Below, piece by piece: positions 53,298-62,109 of a stretch of DNA of 64,000 nucleotides. Each line of letters begins with the position of its first letter. Positions within the stretch are counted from its first letter, which is position 1. The DNA is from Seohaeicola zhoushanensis (GTDB lineage: Bacteria; Pseudomonadota; Alphaproteobacteria; Rhodobacterales; Rhodobacteraceae), in assembly GCF_014656415.1 (NCBI RefSeq), contig NZ_BNCJ01000002.1, positions 520,905-584,904 on the forward strand. The letters are read 5' to 3'. Made by a program: the position numbers and the translations under genes. Below the pieces are notes generated by a model that saw only the letters and a list, made by a program, of their open reading frames with translations, did no database searches and was not told where the DNA came from.

Positions 53298-54530
53298 ATG
53301 CAGGACATGGCCATTCTCTGGGAGTGGATCGCCTTCGCGGTGCGCTGGATCCACGTGATCACCGCCATCGCCTGGATCGGCTCGTCCTTCTACTTCATCG
53401 CCCTCGACCTCGGCCTGCAGAAGGCGCCCCACCTGCCGCCCGGCGCCCATGGCGAGGAGTGGCAGGTGCACGGAGGCGGCTTCTACCACATCCAGAAATA
53501 CCTCGTCGCCCCCGCCCAGATGCCCGAGCACCTGACCTGGTTCAAATGGGAGAGCTACTCCACCTGGCTCTCGGGCGCGGCCATGCTGATGGTGGTCTAC
53601 TGGGTCGGCGGCGAGCTCTTCCTGATCGACGCCTCCAAGGCCGAGCTGGCGCTCTGGCAGGGCATCGCCATCTCGGCCGGCTCGCTCACCATCGGCTGGC
53701 TGATCTACGACTGGCTCTGCAAGTCGAAGCTGGGCGACAGCCCGACGGCGCTGATGCTGCTGCTCTTCGCGCTGCTGGTGGTGATGGGCTGGGGCTATAA
53801 CCAGGTCTTCACCGGCCGGGCCATGATGCTGCACCTCGGCGCCTTCACGGCCACTATCATGACGGCCAACGTCTTCTTCATCATCATGCCGAACCAGCGC
53901 ATCGTGGTGGCCGACCTCAAGGCGGGCCGGGTCCCCGACGCCAAGTATGGCAAGATCGCCAAGCTGCGCTCGACCCACAACAACTACCTGACCCTGCCGG
54001 TCATCTTCCTGATGCTGTCGAACCACTACCCGCTGGCCTTCGCGACGCAGTACAACTGGATCATCGCGGCGCTGGTCTTCCTGATGGGCGTCTCGATCCG
54101 GCATTTCTTCAACACCATGCATTCCCGCCGCCCCGCTCCCTACTGGACCTGGCTGGTGACGGCGGTGCTCTTCATCGTCATCGTCTGGCTGTCGAGCGCC
54201 GGCTACCGCCAGCCCGCGGAACCGGCCGAGGCCGCGCTGACCCCGGCCCAGGCGGTCTACGCCAATGCCGAGGGCTTCGACGAGGTGAAGGACATCGTGC
54301 TCGGCCGCTGCTCGATGTGCCACGCGCGCGACCCCTTCTGGGAGGGGATGCGCTGGGCGCCCAAGGGCGTCTACCTCGAAACCACCGCCGACATCGCGGC
54401 GGCGGCGCGGCAGATCCACGTCCAGGCCGGCCTGACCGAGGCGATGCCGCCGGCCAATGTCAGCTTCATCACCCCCGAGGAACGCCAGCGCATCGCCGCC
54501 TGGTATCGCGGCGCCACGGCGACCAACTGA
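53298..54530 (+). CDS. puuD: Urate hydroxylase PuuD (membrane, cytochrome-c linked)
   Basis: A 410-residue inner-membrane protein with about eight hydrophobic segments from residue 10 onward; AFAVRWIHVITAIAWIGSSFYFIALD, HHHH-free NMHSRRP-like loops and FWWES-type WFKWESYSTWLSG are typical of the DUF989/PuuD family. A C-terminal c-type heme site C338-S-M-C341-H342 is fused to the membrane part. The enzyme oxidises urate to 5-hydroxyisourate, passing electrons to the respiratory chain instead of making peroxide. No HIU hydrolase or OHCU decarboxylase gene follows here. Confidence 0.9.
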   Translation: MQDMAILWEWIAFAVRWIHVITAIAWIGSSFYFIALDLGLQKAPHLPPGAHGEEWQVHGGGFYHIQKYLVAPAQMPEHLTWFKWESYSTWLSGAAMLMVVYWVGGELFLIDASKAELALWQGIAISAGSLTIGWLIYDWLCKSKLGDSPTALMLLLFALLVVMGWGYNQVFTGRAMMLHLGAFTATIMTANVFFIIMPNQRIVVADLKAGRVPDAKYGKIAKLRSTHNNYLTLPVIFLMLSNHYPLAFATQYNWIIAALVFLMGVSIRHFFNTMHSRRPAPYWTWLVTAVLFIVIVWLSSAGYRQPAEPAEAALTPAQAVYANAEGFDEVKDIVLGRCSMCHARDPFWEGMRWAPKGVYLETTADIAAAARQIHVQAGLTEAMPPANVSFITPEERQRIAAWYRGATATN

Positions 54531-54634
54531 AGCGCGGAAACATGCGCGCGGGGGTCACGTTTGCGTGCGGCTCTGGCGCGGGGCGGCAAAATGCCTAAGC
54601 TGTGAAGCAACCGATACCCTCAGGACGCTTCCGC

Positions 54635-55510
54635 ATGACCGAGACCTATACCCCGCCCGCCGTCTGGACCTGGAACAAGGACAGCGGCGGCCGCTTCGCC
54701 AGCATCAACCGCCCCATCGCCGGGGCGACCCATGACAAGGAGCTGCCGGTCGGCAAGCACCCGCTGCAGCTCTACTCGCTGGCGACACCCAACGGGGTGA
54801 AGGTCACCATGCTGCTGGAAGAGCTGCTGGCCGCCGGCCACGCCGGCGCCGAATACGACGCCTGGCTGATCCGCATCGGCGAGGGCGACCAGTTCGGCTC
54901 GGGCTTCGTCGCGGTCAATCCGAACTCCAAGATCCCGGCGCTGATGGACCATTCGGTCTCCCCGCCGCAGCGCGTCTTCGAATCCGGCTCGATCATGCTC
55001 TACCTCTCCGAGAAGTTCGGCGGCGCCTTCATGCCAAAGGATCTCGCCGGGCGCACCGAATGCCTCAGCTGGATGTTCTGGCTGATGGGCAGCGCGCCCT
55101 ATCTCGGCGGCGGCTTCGGCCATTTCTACGCCTATGCGCCGGAAAAGTGGGAGTACCCGATCGACCGTTTCTCGATGGAAGCCAAGCGCCAGCTCGACGT
55201 GCTCGACCGCCACCTCGCCGAACACGAGTGGATGGCGGGGGGCGAATACTCGCTGGCCGACATGATCATCTGGCCCTGGTATGGCCAGCTGGTGCTCGGG
55301 CGGCTCTACTCGGCCGGCGAATTCCTCGATGTCGAGAGCTACAGGAACGTGCTGCGCTGGGCCAGGACCATCGACAAGCGCCCGGCAACCCTGCGCGGCC
55401 GCATGGTCAACCGCACCCATGGCGAGCCCTCGCTGCAACTGCACGAACGCCACGACGCCGCGGACTTCGAGACCAGGACGCAGGACAAGCTGGCCCCCGC
55501 CGGCGATTGA
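54635..55510 (+). CDS. yghU: YghU-type glutathione transferase (disulfide-bond oxidoreductase)
   Basis: A 291-residue Nu-class GST, longer than typical GSTs owing to N- and C-terminal extensions. Segments SINRPIAGATHDKELPVGKHPLQLYSLATPNGVKVT, NPNSKIPALMDH, and WMFWLMGSAPYLGGGFGHFY are near-diagnostic for YghU. It acts on disulfides with two glutathiones bound. The ATG at 54635 gives the usual N-terminus (MTETYTPPAVWTW). A 9-bp hairpin follows the stop. Confidence 0.93.
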   Translation: MTETYTPPAVWTWNKDSGGRFASINRPIAGATHDKELPVGKHPLQLYSLATPNGVKVTMLLEELLAAGHAGAEYDAWLIRIGEGDQFGSGFVAVNPNSKIPALMDHSVSPPQRVFESGSIMLYLSEKFGGAFMPKDLAGRTECLSWMFWLMGSAPYLGGGFGHFYAYAPEKWEYPIDRFSMEAKRQLDVLDRHLAEHEWMAGGEYSLADMIIWPWYGQLVLGRLYSAGEFLDVESYRNVLRWARTIDKRPATLRGRMVNRTHGEPSLQLHERHDAADFETRTQDKLAPAGD

Positions 55511-55562
55511 CTGCGACACCGCGTCCGGTTGCGCCGGGGCAGGGGGCAGGCCATCATCGGAA

Positions 55563-55583
55563 CGTGCCGGAAGATCCGGCACG
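55563..55583. repeat. Stem-loop after yghU
   Basis: CGTGCCGGA (55563-55571) / TCCGGCACG (55575-55583) with an AGA loop is a perfect 9-bp stem about 50 bases past the yghU stop. There is no T-run, so it may be a weak terminator or RNA 3' structure. Confidence 0.5.
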
Positions 55584-55661
55584 CCTCGCGTGGCCCGACC
55601 GTCCTGCCAACCGTCTTGGCGGACGCCCGGCCCGCGCCCCAGCCAGCATCGGAGACGCGCA

Positions 55662-56171
55662 ATGATCCGTTCCGCGGAAACCTTCGCGCGTGCCGCCCAT
55701 GCGGGACAGTTCCGCAAGGGGGCCGCACGCCTGCCCTATGACACCCACCTGGCCGAGGTGGCCGATTTCGTCACCCGCCACGGCGGCGACCCCGCCGCCA
55801 TCGCCGCCGCCTGGCTGCATGACACGGTCGAGGATACCGCCGTCACCGAAGCCGAGCTCGAGGCGAAATTCGGCGCCGAGGTCACCGCGCTGGTGCGCGA
55901 ACTGACCGACGACAAGACCCTGCCCAAGGCCGAGCGCAAGCGGCTGCAGGTGCTGAACGCCCCGAAGAAATCGCCCAGGGCCGCCCTGATCAAGCTCGGC
56001 GACAAGACCTCGAACATCCGCTCGCTCAGCCTGAACCCGCCCGACTGGCCCGAGGCGCGCAAGGCTGCCTATGTCGCCTGGGCCGCCGAGGTGGTCGCGG
56101 CGCTGCCGCCCCTGCCCGAAGCCGCGCTGGCCGAATTCCGCGCGGCCCTCGCCCTGCACGGCAAGGCATGA
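55662..56171 (+). CDS. HD-domain (p)ppGpp hydrolase-like protein (MESH1 type)
   Basis: A 169-residue single HD domain. The N-terminal RKGAARLPYDTHLAEVA (residues about 21-37) and AAWLHDTVEDTAVTEAELEAKFG (about 47-70) supply the metal-binding His and Asp, and KLGDKTSNIRSL the final Asp. This matches MESH1, the metazoan and bacterial ppGpp hydrolase. There is no synthetase or TGS/ACT portion, so it would act as a stand-alone small alarmone hydrolase. Confidence 0.85.
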   Translation: MIRSAETFARAAHAGQFRKGAARLPYDTHLAEVADFVTRHGGDPAAIAAAWLHDTVEDTAVTEAELEAKFGAEVTALVRELTDDKTLPKAERKRLQVLNAPKKSPRAALIKLGDKTSNIRSLSLNPPDWPEARKAAYVAWAAEVVAALPPLPEAALAEFRAALALHGKA

Positions 56172-56200
56172 CCGCTCGGGGAACGGCGCCGCGCCCCCAC

Positions 56201-56265
56201 CTTCTCTTCTTCAAAAATATCTCCGGGGGAGTCGCGCCGCAGGCGCGGCGGGGGCAGCGCCCCCG
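56201..56265 (+). repeat. Dispersed intergenic repeat family, copy B
   Basis: CTTCTCTTCTTCAAAAATAT, then CTCCGGGGGAG, hairpin TCGCGCCGCAGGCGCGGC and GGGGGCAGCGCCCCC. It matches 35660-35722 module by module. It lies between the convergent MESH1-like and dapA genes. Confidence 0.75.
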
Positions 56266-56311
56266 AGGCAGCAACAGGGGCCCGCGCGTCGACGCCGGGC
56301 CCCCGGAGCGA

Positions 56312-57187
56312 TCAGTTCAGGATGCCCGCGTGGCGCATGGCCGCGTCGATGGCCGCCTTGGTGCTGTCCTCCAGCCCGGTCAGCGGGCAGCGCACCTCTT
56401 CCGAGCAGAGGCCGAGCTTCGAGAGGCCGTATTTCGCCCCGACCAGCCCCGGCTCGATGAAGATCGCCTCGTGCAGCGGCATCAGCCGGTCCTGATACTC
56501 CAGCGCCTTGGCGTAGTCGCCCGCCAGCGTCGCCGCCTGGAATTCGGCACAGAGCTTGGGCGCCACGTTGGCGGTCACGCTGATGCAGCCGACGCCGCCA
56601 TGGGCGTTGAACCCGAGCGCGGTGGCATCCTCGCCCGAGAGCTGGATGAAATCCGGCCCGCAGGAGGCGCGCTGCTGGCTGACCCGCTCCAGCTTGCCGG
56701 TGGCGTCCTTGACACCGACGATGCGCGGCAGCTTTGCCAGCTGGCCCATGGTCGCCGGGGTCATGTCGATGACCGAGCGCGGCGGGATGTTGTAGATGAT
56801 GATCGGCAGGTTCGCCGCGTCATGCACGGCGGTGAAATGCGCGATCAGCCCGCGCTGGGTCGGCTTGTTGTAATAGGGCGTCACCACCAGGGCGGCCTGC
56901 GCCCCGACCTTCTCGGCGAAGGTGATGAAGCGCACGGCCTCGGTGGTGTTGTTCGACCCCGCGCCGGCGATCACCGGCACCCGGCCGGCGGCGGCCTTGA
57001 CCACGGTCTCGACGACCGTCTCGTGCTCCTCGTGGCTCAGCGTCGGGCTTTCGCCGGTGGTGCCCACCGGCACCAGCCCGGTCGAGCCCTGCTCGATCTG
57101 CCACTCCACCAGGTGTTTGAGCGCGTCCAGATCCAGCTTGCCGTTACGGAACGGGGTGACCAGTGCCGGCATGGAACCTGTGAACAT
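56312..57187 (-). CDS. dapA: 4-hydroxy-tetrahydrodipicolinate synthase
   Basis: A 291-residue TIM-barrel enzyme. [35 protein letters not shown] (Tyr of the catalytic triad), [11 protein letters not shown] and the Schiff-base lysine in [14 protein letters not shown] mark DapA. It condenses pyruvate and aspartate semialdehyde, the first step to lysine and diaminopimelate. The ATG at 57187 is preferred ([13 protein letters not shown]). It is divergent from the lytic transglycosylase gene, and both serve the cell wall. Confidence 0.95.
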   Translation of the reverse strand: MFTGSMPALVTPFRNGKLDLDALKHLVEWQIEQGSTGLVPVGTTGESPTLSHEEHETVVETVVKAAAGRVPVIAGAGSNNTTEAVRFITFAEKVGAQAALVVTPYYNKPTQRGLIAHFTAVHDAANLPIIIYNIPPRSVIDMTPATMGQLAKLPRIVGVKDATGKLERVSQQRASCGPDFIQLSGEDATALGFNAHGGVGCISVTANVAPKLCAEFQAATLAGDYAKALEYQDRLMPLHEAIFIEPGLVGAKYGLSKLGLCSEEVRCPLTGLEDSTKAAIDAAMRHAGILN

Positions 57188-57322
57188 CGTTGCGCTTCCT
57201 GTCTTCGCGGTTGGAGCGGGAATTCCCGCCGAGATCGTGCTACTGGCACGAATGTGAGTTGATCCCGCCAATCGGTCGGGTATCGTCCAGAGCCTCTAGC
57301 CTTTCTTGACCGGGTCTTTCAA

Positions 57323-59308
57323 GTGATCACGCGACTCCTTGCGTCCTTCCTGATATTCTGCTGGCTGACGCCCCTGCCGGCCGCGGCCAATGCCGACCAG
57401 GCCGGGAAGATGACCAAAGCCATGTCCGACCTGCGCGCCGGGCGCTGGGACGATGCGCTGGTGGCCGCCGGAAAGCCCGGCTCGGTGGCGCGCGACATCA
57501 TCGAATGGCACCGCCTGCGCGCCGGGCGCGGCACCGCGGACGAGGTCACTGCCTTCCTCAAGCGGCGGCCCGACTGGCCGGGCCTCGACTGGCTGCGCTC
57601 CAAGAGCGAGGGCGCCATCGCCGCCGCCGGCCCCAAGACCGTGCTTGCCTTCTTCGAGGCCGCGCCGCCGCAGACCCCCGAGGGCGCGCTCGCCCATGCC
57701 GCCGCGCTGATCGCCGCCGGGCGCAAGGGCGACGGCGAGGCCGAGCTGGTGCTGACCTGGCGTACCAGGCCGATGTCCGAGGCGGCGCAGGGCGCCTATC
57801 TCGCCAGCTACCGCCGCCTGCTCGAAAAGCACCACGCCGCCCGGCTCGACCGGATGCTCTGGGACGATCACCTGGACAGCGCCCGCCGGATGCTGCCGCT
57901 GGTCGACGAGGGTCGCCGCGCCCTGGCCGAGGCGCAGATTGCCCTGCGCGAACAGGCGCCGGGCGTCGATGCGCGCATCGCCGCCATCCCGGCCAAGTTC
58001 GCAAATGCGCCGGGCCTGGCCTATGACCGCTTCGTCTGGCGCGACCGCAAGGGCCGCGACGTGGATGCCATCGAGCTGCTGCTCGAACGCAGCGCCGATG
58101 CCGCCACCCTGGGCGACCCCGCCGCCTGGGCCAAGCGCCGCATCGACCTCTCCCGCAAGCTGATGCGCGAGGGCGACCCGGCCAAGGCCTACAAGGTTGC
58201 CGCCAGCCACCACACCGCGCCCGAGGCCGGCTATGTCCATGCCGATCTCGAATGGCTCGCAGGCTATATCGCGCTCAGCCGGCTGAACCAGCCCAAGGTC
58301 GCTCTGACCCATTTCCAGCGCTTCGACGCCGCCGTCGAATCGCCGATCTCCAAGGGGCGCGCCGGTTACTGGCTGGGCCGCGCCTACCAGGCGCTGGGCG
58401 ACAAGGCCTCGGCCCAGAAGGCCTACGAGATGGGCGCGCGCTATCAGACCTCCTTCTACGGCCTGCTCGCCGCCGAGCGGGCCGGGGTGCCCTTCGACCC
58501 CGAGCTGCGCAAGCCGCCGGCGCACCCGGCCTGGCGCGACGCCGCCTTCATGAAGTCCAGCGTGCTCGAAGCCGGGCTGCTGCTGCTCGCCTCGGGCGAG
58601 AACGACCTGGGCGAACGCTTCCTGACCCACCTGGTCGAGTCGCTTGACGAGACGGCGGCGCTGCAACTCGGGCAGATGGCGGTCGACATGGACCGCCCGC
58701 ATCTCGCCGTGATGATCGCCAAGCGCGCCGCACAGCGCGCGCTGGTGCTCTACGGCGCCTATTACCCGCTGCATCCCGTCGCCGGGATGAAGCTGCCGAT
58801 GGCCCCCGAGATGACCCTCGCCATCGCCCGCCGCGAGAGCGAGTTCGACCCCACCGTGGTCAGCGGCGCCGGCGCGCGCGGGCTGATGCAGGTGATGCCC
58901 GCCACCGCCAAGGCCGTGGCCGACAAGCTGGGTCTCGCCGCCAAGCACGACACCGCGCGGCTGACCACCGAATGGGACTACAACGCGACGCTCGGCGCCA
59001 ACTACCTTGCCAAGCTCGCCGGCGATTTCGGCGGCAACGTGGTGATGATCGCGGCGGGCTACAACGCCGGGCCAAGCCGCCCGACCTCGTGGATGGCCAA
59101 GTATGGCGACCCGCGCAACGCCCACGCCAAGGACGAGACCGACATCGTCGACTGGATCGAGACCATCCCCTTCGACGAGACCCGCAACTACGTCATGCGC
59201 GTGACCGAAAGCCTGCCTGTCTACCGCGCCCGGCTGGGCAAGGACCCGCTGCCGATCCCCTTCTCGCGCGAATTGACCGGGGCGACGCTGCTTGCCTACG
59301 CGCCCTGA
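57323..59308 (+). CDS. slt: Soluble lytic murein transglycosylase
   Basis: A 661-residue periplasmic enzyme. A signal peptide (ITRLLASFLIFCWLTPLPAAANA) is followed by a long alpha-superhelical U/L domain and a C-terminal goose-lysozyme-like catalytic domain with ARRESEFDPTVVSGAGARG (catalytic Glu near residue 505) and GLMQVMPATA and AGYNAGPSRP. It cleaves glycan strands of peptidoglycan. The start is GTG at 57323. Its divergent neighbour dapA shares a cell-wall theme. Confidence 0.93.
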   Translation: MITRLLASFLIFCWLTPLPAAANADQAGKMTKAMSDLRAGRWDDALVAAGKPGSVARDIIEWHRLRAGRGTADEVTAFLKRRPDWPGLDWLRSKSEGAIAAAGPKTVLAFFEAAPPQTPEGALAHAAALIAAGRKGDGEAELVLTWRTRPMSEAAQGAYLASYRRLLEKHHAARLDRMLWDDHLDSARRMLPLVDEGRRALAEAQIALREQAPGVDARIAAIPAKFANAPGLAYDRFVWRDRKGRDVDAIELLLERSADAATLGDPAAWAKRRIDLSRKLMREGDPAKAYKVAASHHTAPEAGYVHADLEWLAGYIALSRLNQPKVALTHFQRFDAAVESPISKGRAGYWLGRAYQALGDKASAQKAYEMGARYQTSFYGLLAAERAGVPFDPELRKPPAHPAWRDAAFMKSSVLEAGLLLLASGENDLGERFLTHLVESLDETAALQLGQMAVDMDRPHLAVMIAKRAAQRALVLYGAYYPLHPVAGMKLPMAPEMTLAIARRESEFDPTVVSGAGARGLMQVMPATAKAVADKLGLAAKHDTARLTTEWDYNATLGANYLAKLAGDFGGNVVMIAAGYNAGPSRPTSWMAKYGDPRNAHAKDETDIVDWIETIPFDETRNYVMRVTESLPVYRARLGKDPLPIPFSRELTGATLLAYAP

Positions 59309-59401
59309 GCGGCGTGAAAGGCCCGGTTTGATCTCGCCAAGCGAGAACGAACAAGGTACAGTGGCCGAATGCGGCAAGACTACCAGATGCGGGGCAGGGG
59401 C

Positions 59402-60271
59402 ATGAAGACCGAGAAGATCGACAGGCCGGAGCAATTGTCCTTCTCCGAGTCGATGATCTACCACGGCGACGCCCTGACCGTGCTGCGCCGCCTGCCGGAC
59501 TGCTCGGTCCAGACGGTTGTGACCTCGCCGCCCTACTGGGGCCTGCGCGACTACGCGATTCCCGACCAGCTCGGCCTCGAAGGGCGGCTGCCGCAATACC
59601 TCAACGCCCTGCGCTCGATCTTCTCCGAGGTGCGGCGCGTGCTCAAGGACGACGGCATCTTCTGGCTCAACATCGGTGACGGCTATACCAGCGGCAACCG
59701 CGGCTGGCGCGCGCCGGACAAGAAGAACCCCGCCCGCGCCATGTCGGTCCGCCCGGAAACCCCCGAGGGGCTGAAACCCAAGGACCTGCTGGGCCTGCCC
59801 TGGCGGCTGGCCTTCGCACTGCAGGACGACGGCTGGTACCTGCGCGCCGACCTGATCTGGAACAAGCCCAACGCGATGCCCGAAAGCGTCAAGGACCGGC
59901 CGACCCGGTCGCATGAATACCTGTTCATGTTCACCAAGGACGAACGCTACTACTACGACCGCACCGCCATCATGGAGGTGACCGGCAACACAAGGCGCAA
60001 CCGCCGCTCGGTCTGGAACGTCAACACCATCCCCTTCGCCGGCGCCCATTTCGCCACCTTCCCACCGGGGCTGGTCGAACCCTGCATCCTTGCCGCCTCG
60101 CGCCCCGGCGACTTCGTGCTCGACCCGTTCTTCGGCTCGGGCACGGCCGGGCTGGTGGCGCAGCGGCTGGGCCGCAAATATGTCGGGATCGAGCTGAACC
60201 CCGCCTATGTCGCCATCGCCGCCGAACGGCTCGAGGCCGACGAGAAGGCCATCGTCCGCGTCGCCGCCTGA
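59402..60271 (+). CDS. Type II DNA methyltransferase (beta-class; N4-cytosine or N6-adenine)
   Basis: A 289-residue modification enzyme. The catalytic TSPPYW (residues 41-46) comes before the SAM motif DPFFGSGT (241-248), the beta-class order; SPPYW followed by GLRDY favours N4-cytosine methylation, as in enzymes for GC-only sites. The ATG at 59402 follows GGGGCAGGGGC; an upstream ATG at 59369 would add 11 weakly coding residues. It overlaps the endonuclease ATG by one base, so methylase is made first. Codon use looks native. Confidence 0.88.
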   Translation: MKTEKIDRPEQLSFSESMIYHGDALTVLRRLPDCSVQTVVTSPPYWGLRDYAIPDQLGLEGRLPQYLNALRSIFSEVRRVLKDDGIFWLNIGDGYTSGNRGWRAPDKKNPARAMSVRPETPEGLKPKDLLGLPWRLAFALQDDGWYLRADLIWNKPNAMPESVKDRPTRSHEYLFMFTKDERYYYDRTAIMEVTGNTRRNRRSVWNVNTIPFAGAHFATFPPGLVEPCILAASRPGDFVLDPFFGSGTAGLVAQRLGRKYVGIELNPAYVAIAAERLEADEKAIVRVAA

Positions 60272-61233
60272 TGATCCGCCTGCCGCCGCCCGCGCTGCAA
60301 TCCGCCTTCGCCGGCGCGCTGGGCGACCTGCGCGGCCACTTCCTGCGCCCGGCGCTCGAAACCACCGCGCGCGGGCTCGACCCGGCGGCGCTTGCGCGGG
60401 ACCTCGATGCCTTCGCCCCTGCGCAGGACCGCGCCCTGCTGGCCGCGCGCGGCATGGCGGCCGAGCTGGTCTTTGCCGTGCCGCTGCTGCTGGCCGCCAA
60501 CCCGCGCCTGCTCGGCTATTACCGCCTGCTCCTCGGCTACAGCCAGAAGGAGTTCTACCGCGCCGAATTCGGAACCTCGCGCCTTGCCCGGATGGAGCGT
60601 GACGGCAGCTCCAGCCCGCAGACCCTCGCCGCGCTTCCCGACCTCTGCCAGGCCCTCGCCGCCTCGGGCAGCCAGCTGCTGGGCGCGATCGGCGAGACCG
60701 TCACGCCCGAAATCCTCGACGAGTTGATCCTGCTCACCCTCGGCCCGCAGCTGCGCGGCGGGGCCAACGTGCAGAAGGGCACCGCCGGCATCGGCGCCGT
60801 CTTCGAGGCGATCCACGAGATCGTCCGCCCGGCAGTGAAACGCGCGACCGACCGCCAGATCGACCTCACCAACGCCGCCGACCGCCGCGTGCTGATCGAA
60901 TTCGCCCCCGACCCGGACATCATCATCCTTGAAGAGATGCTCCCCGGCCGCTTCCGCAAGAAGGTGGCGATCGAGGTCAAGGCCGGCTCGGATTTCTCGA
61001 ACATCCACAACCGCATCGGCGAGGCCGAGAAGAGCCACCAGAAGGCCCGCGCCGCCGGCTTCAACGAATTCTGGACGGTGGTGAACGTCGACCGCATCGA
61101 CATGGCGATGGCGCGCAGCGAAAGCCCGACCACCAACCGCTTCTACCGCATCTCCGACCTGCAAAGCCGCAGCGGCGCGGAATACGAGGACTTCCGCACC
61201 CAGGTGATCTCGCTCACCGGCATCCGCTCGTGA
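60271..61233 (+). CDS. Type II restriction endonuclease, probably XcyI/Cfr9I-like
   Basis: A 320-residue protein coupled to the methylase. A PD-(D/E)xK core is visible: Asp216 (DPDIIIL), Glu235 and Lys237 (KVAIEVKAGSD), followed by SNIHNRIGEAEKSHQKAR. Residues 85-130 (LLLGYSQKEFYRAEFGTSR, ARMERDGSSSPQTLAAL) look like an XRE-type helix-turn-helix. Resemblance to XcyI-family enzymes, which cut C^CCGGG, is from memory of the family and is not proven. If so, the SPPYW methylase would protect a cytosine of the same site. An unrelated REase of PD-(D/E)xK type is the alternative. Confidence 0.7.
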   Translation: MIRLPPPALQSAFAGALGDLRGHFLRPALETTARGLDPAALARDLDAFAPAQDRALLAARGMAAELVFAVPLLLAANPRLLGYYRLLLGYSQKEFYRAEFGTSRLARMERDGSSSPQTLAALPDLCQALAASGSQLLGAIGETVTPEILDELILLTLGPQLRGGANVQKGTAGIGAVFEAIHEIVRPAVKRATDRQIDLTNAADRRVLIEFAPDPDIIILEEMLPGRFRKKVAIEVKAGSDFSNIHNRIGEAEKSHQKARAAGFNEFWTVVNVDRIDMAMARSESPTTNRFYRISDLQSRSGAEYEDFRTQVISLTGIRS

Positions 61234-62109
61234 TCAGCGCGCCCGGCGGCGTTCGCGCCAGAGGGTGAACAGCCCGGCCGCGACGATGATGCCGGCGCCG
61301 ATCACCACGTTGAGGCGCAGCGTCTCGTGGAAGACCACCAGCCCCAGGGTCGAGGCGAAGACCAGCTGGAGATAGGCGAATGGCTGCACCGCGCTGGCCT
61401 CGGCCACCTCGTAGCAGCGGATCAGCAGCCAGTGCCCGAGCGCCCCGGTCAGGCAAAGCAATCCCATCCAGGCCCAGTCGCTGGGCGTCATCGGCTCCCA
61501 GAACCAGACGCCCACGGCGGTCATGAAGACCGCGCCCACGGTGCCGGTCCAGAAGAACGAGGTGGCGGTGCGGTCCTTTCGACCGGCATAGCGGGTCAGC
61601 AGGCCATAGACCGCGAACATCGCCGCCGAGACCAGCGGCACCACCAGCGCCGGGTTGAAGGCACCATAGCCCGGTTGCAGGATGATGAGCACGCCGACAA
61701 AGCCAACCGCGATGGCGCTCCAGCGCCGCCAGCCGACCTTCTCGCCCAGGATCGGGCCAGAGAGTGCTGCGATGATCAGCGGATAGCAGGCGAAGGCGGC
61801 GTGGCTCTCGACCAGGCCGATCAGGGTGAAACTGTAGATCGCCACCACGATCTCGGCCGCCAGCAGCAGACCCCGGAAGGCCTGCAGCAGCGGCTGGCTG
61901 GTGGCGGCGGCGGCCTTCAGCCCGCCCGCCTGCCGGCTGGCGATCACCATCACGAAGGCGGCGAAGAACCAGTAGCGGATCATCACCACCATCATCGGGT
62001 TGTATGCCCCGGCCAGGTGGCGCGAGATGCCGTCCTGCAACGAGAAGACCACCGTGGTCGCCACCATCAGCGCGATGCCGAGCGGGACGTTGTTCGACTG
62101 CGTGCTCAT
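61234..62109 (-). CDS. EamA/DMT-family transporter
   Basis: A 291-residue inner-membrane protein with ten hydrophobic segments in two EamA repeats (LGIALMVATTVVFSLQDGISRHLAG at the start; FAYLQLVFASTLGLVVFHETLR in the second). Substrate is unknown; family members export amino acids or sugars. Its ATG overlaps the mnmD stop by four bases. It ends directly against the endonuclease stop on the other strand. Confidence 0.9.
   Translation of the reverse strand: MSTQSNNVPLGIALMVATTVVFSLQDGISRHLAGAYNPMMVVMIRYWFFAAFVMVIASRQAGGLKAAAATSQPLLQAFRGLLLAAEIVVAIYSFTLIGLVESHAAFACYPLIIAALSGPILGEKVGWRRWSAIAVGFVGVLIILQPGYGAFNPALVVPLVSAAMFAVYGLLTRYAGRKDRTATSFFWTGTVGAVFMTAVGVWFWEPMTPSDWAWMGLLCLTGALGHWLLIRCYEVAEASAVQPFAYLQLVFASTLGLVVFHETLRLNVVIGAGIIVAAGLFTLWRERRRAR

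Noticed and set aside
57296..60049. A 917-residue open frame antisense to slt and the methylase, and similar long frames at 10081-12678, 32805-35021, 43837-46200 and 19325-21331
   Set aside because: They mirror real genes in GC-rich DNA, show Arg/Gly/His/Ala-rich low-complexity translation and no domains. Only the parts with family motifs were kept as genes (for example the HNH protein inside 32805-35021).
59402..61233. Recent horizontal transfer of the restriction-modification genes judged by base composition
   Set aside because: GC content and codon use look like the neighbours by eye, so composition gives no support; no flanking mobile genes or direct repeats were found.
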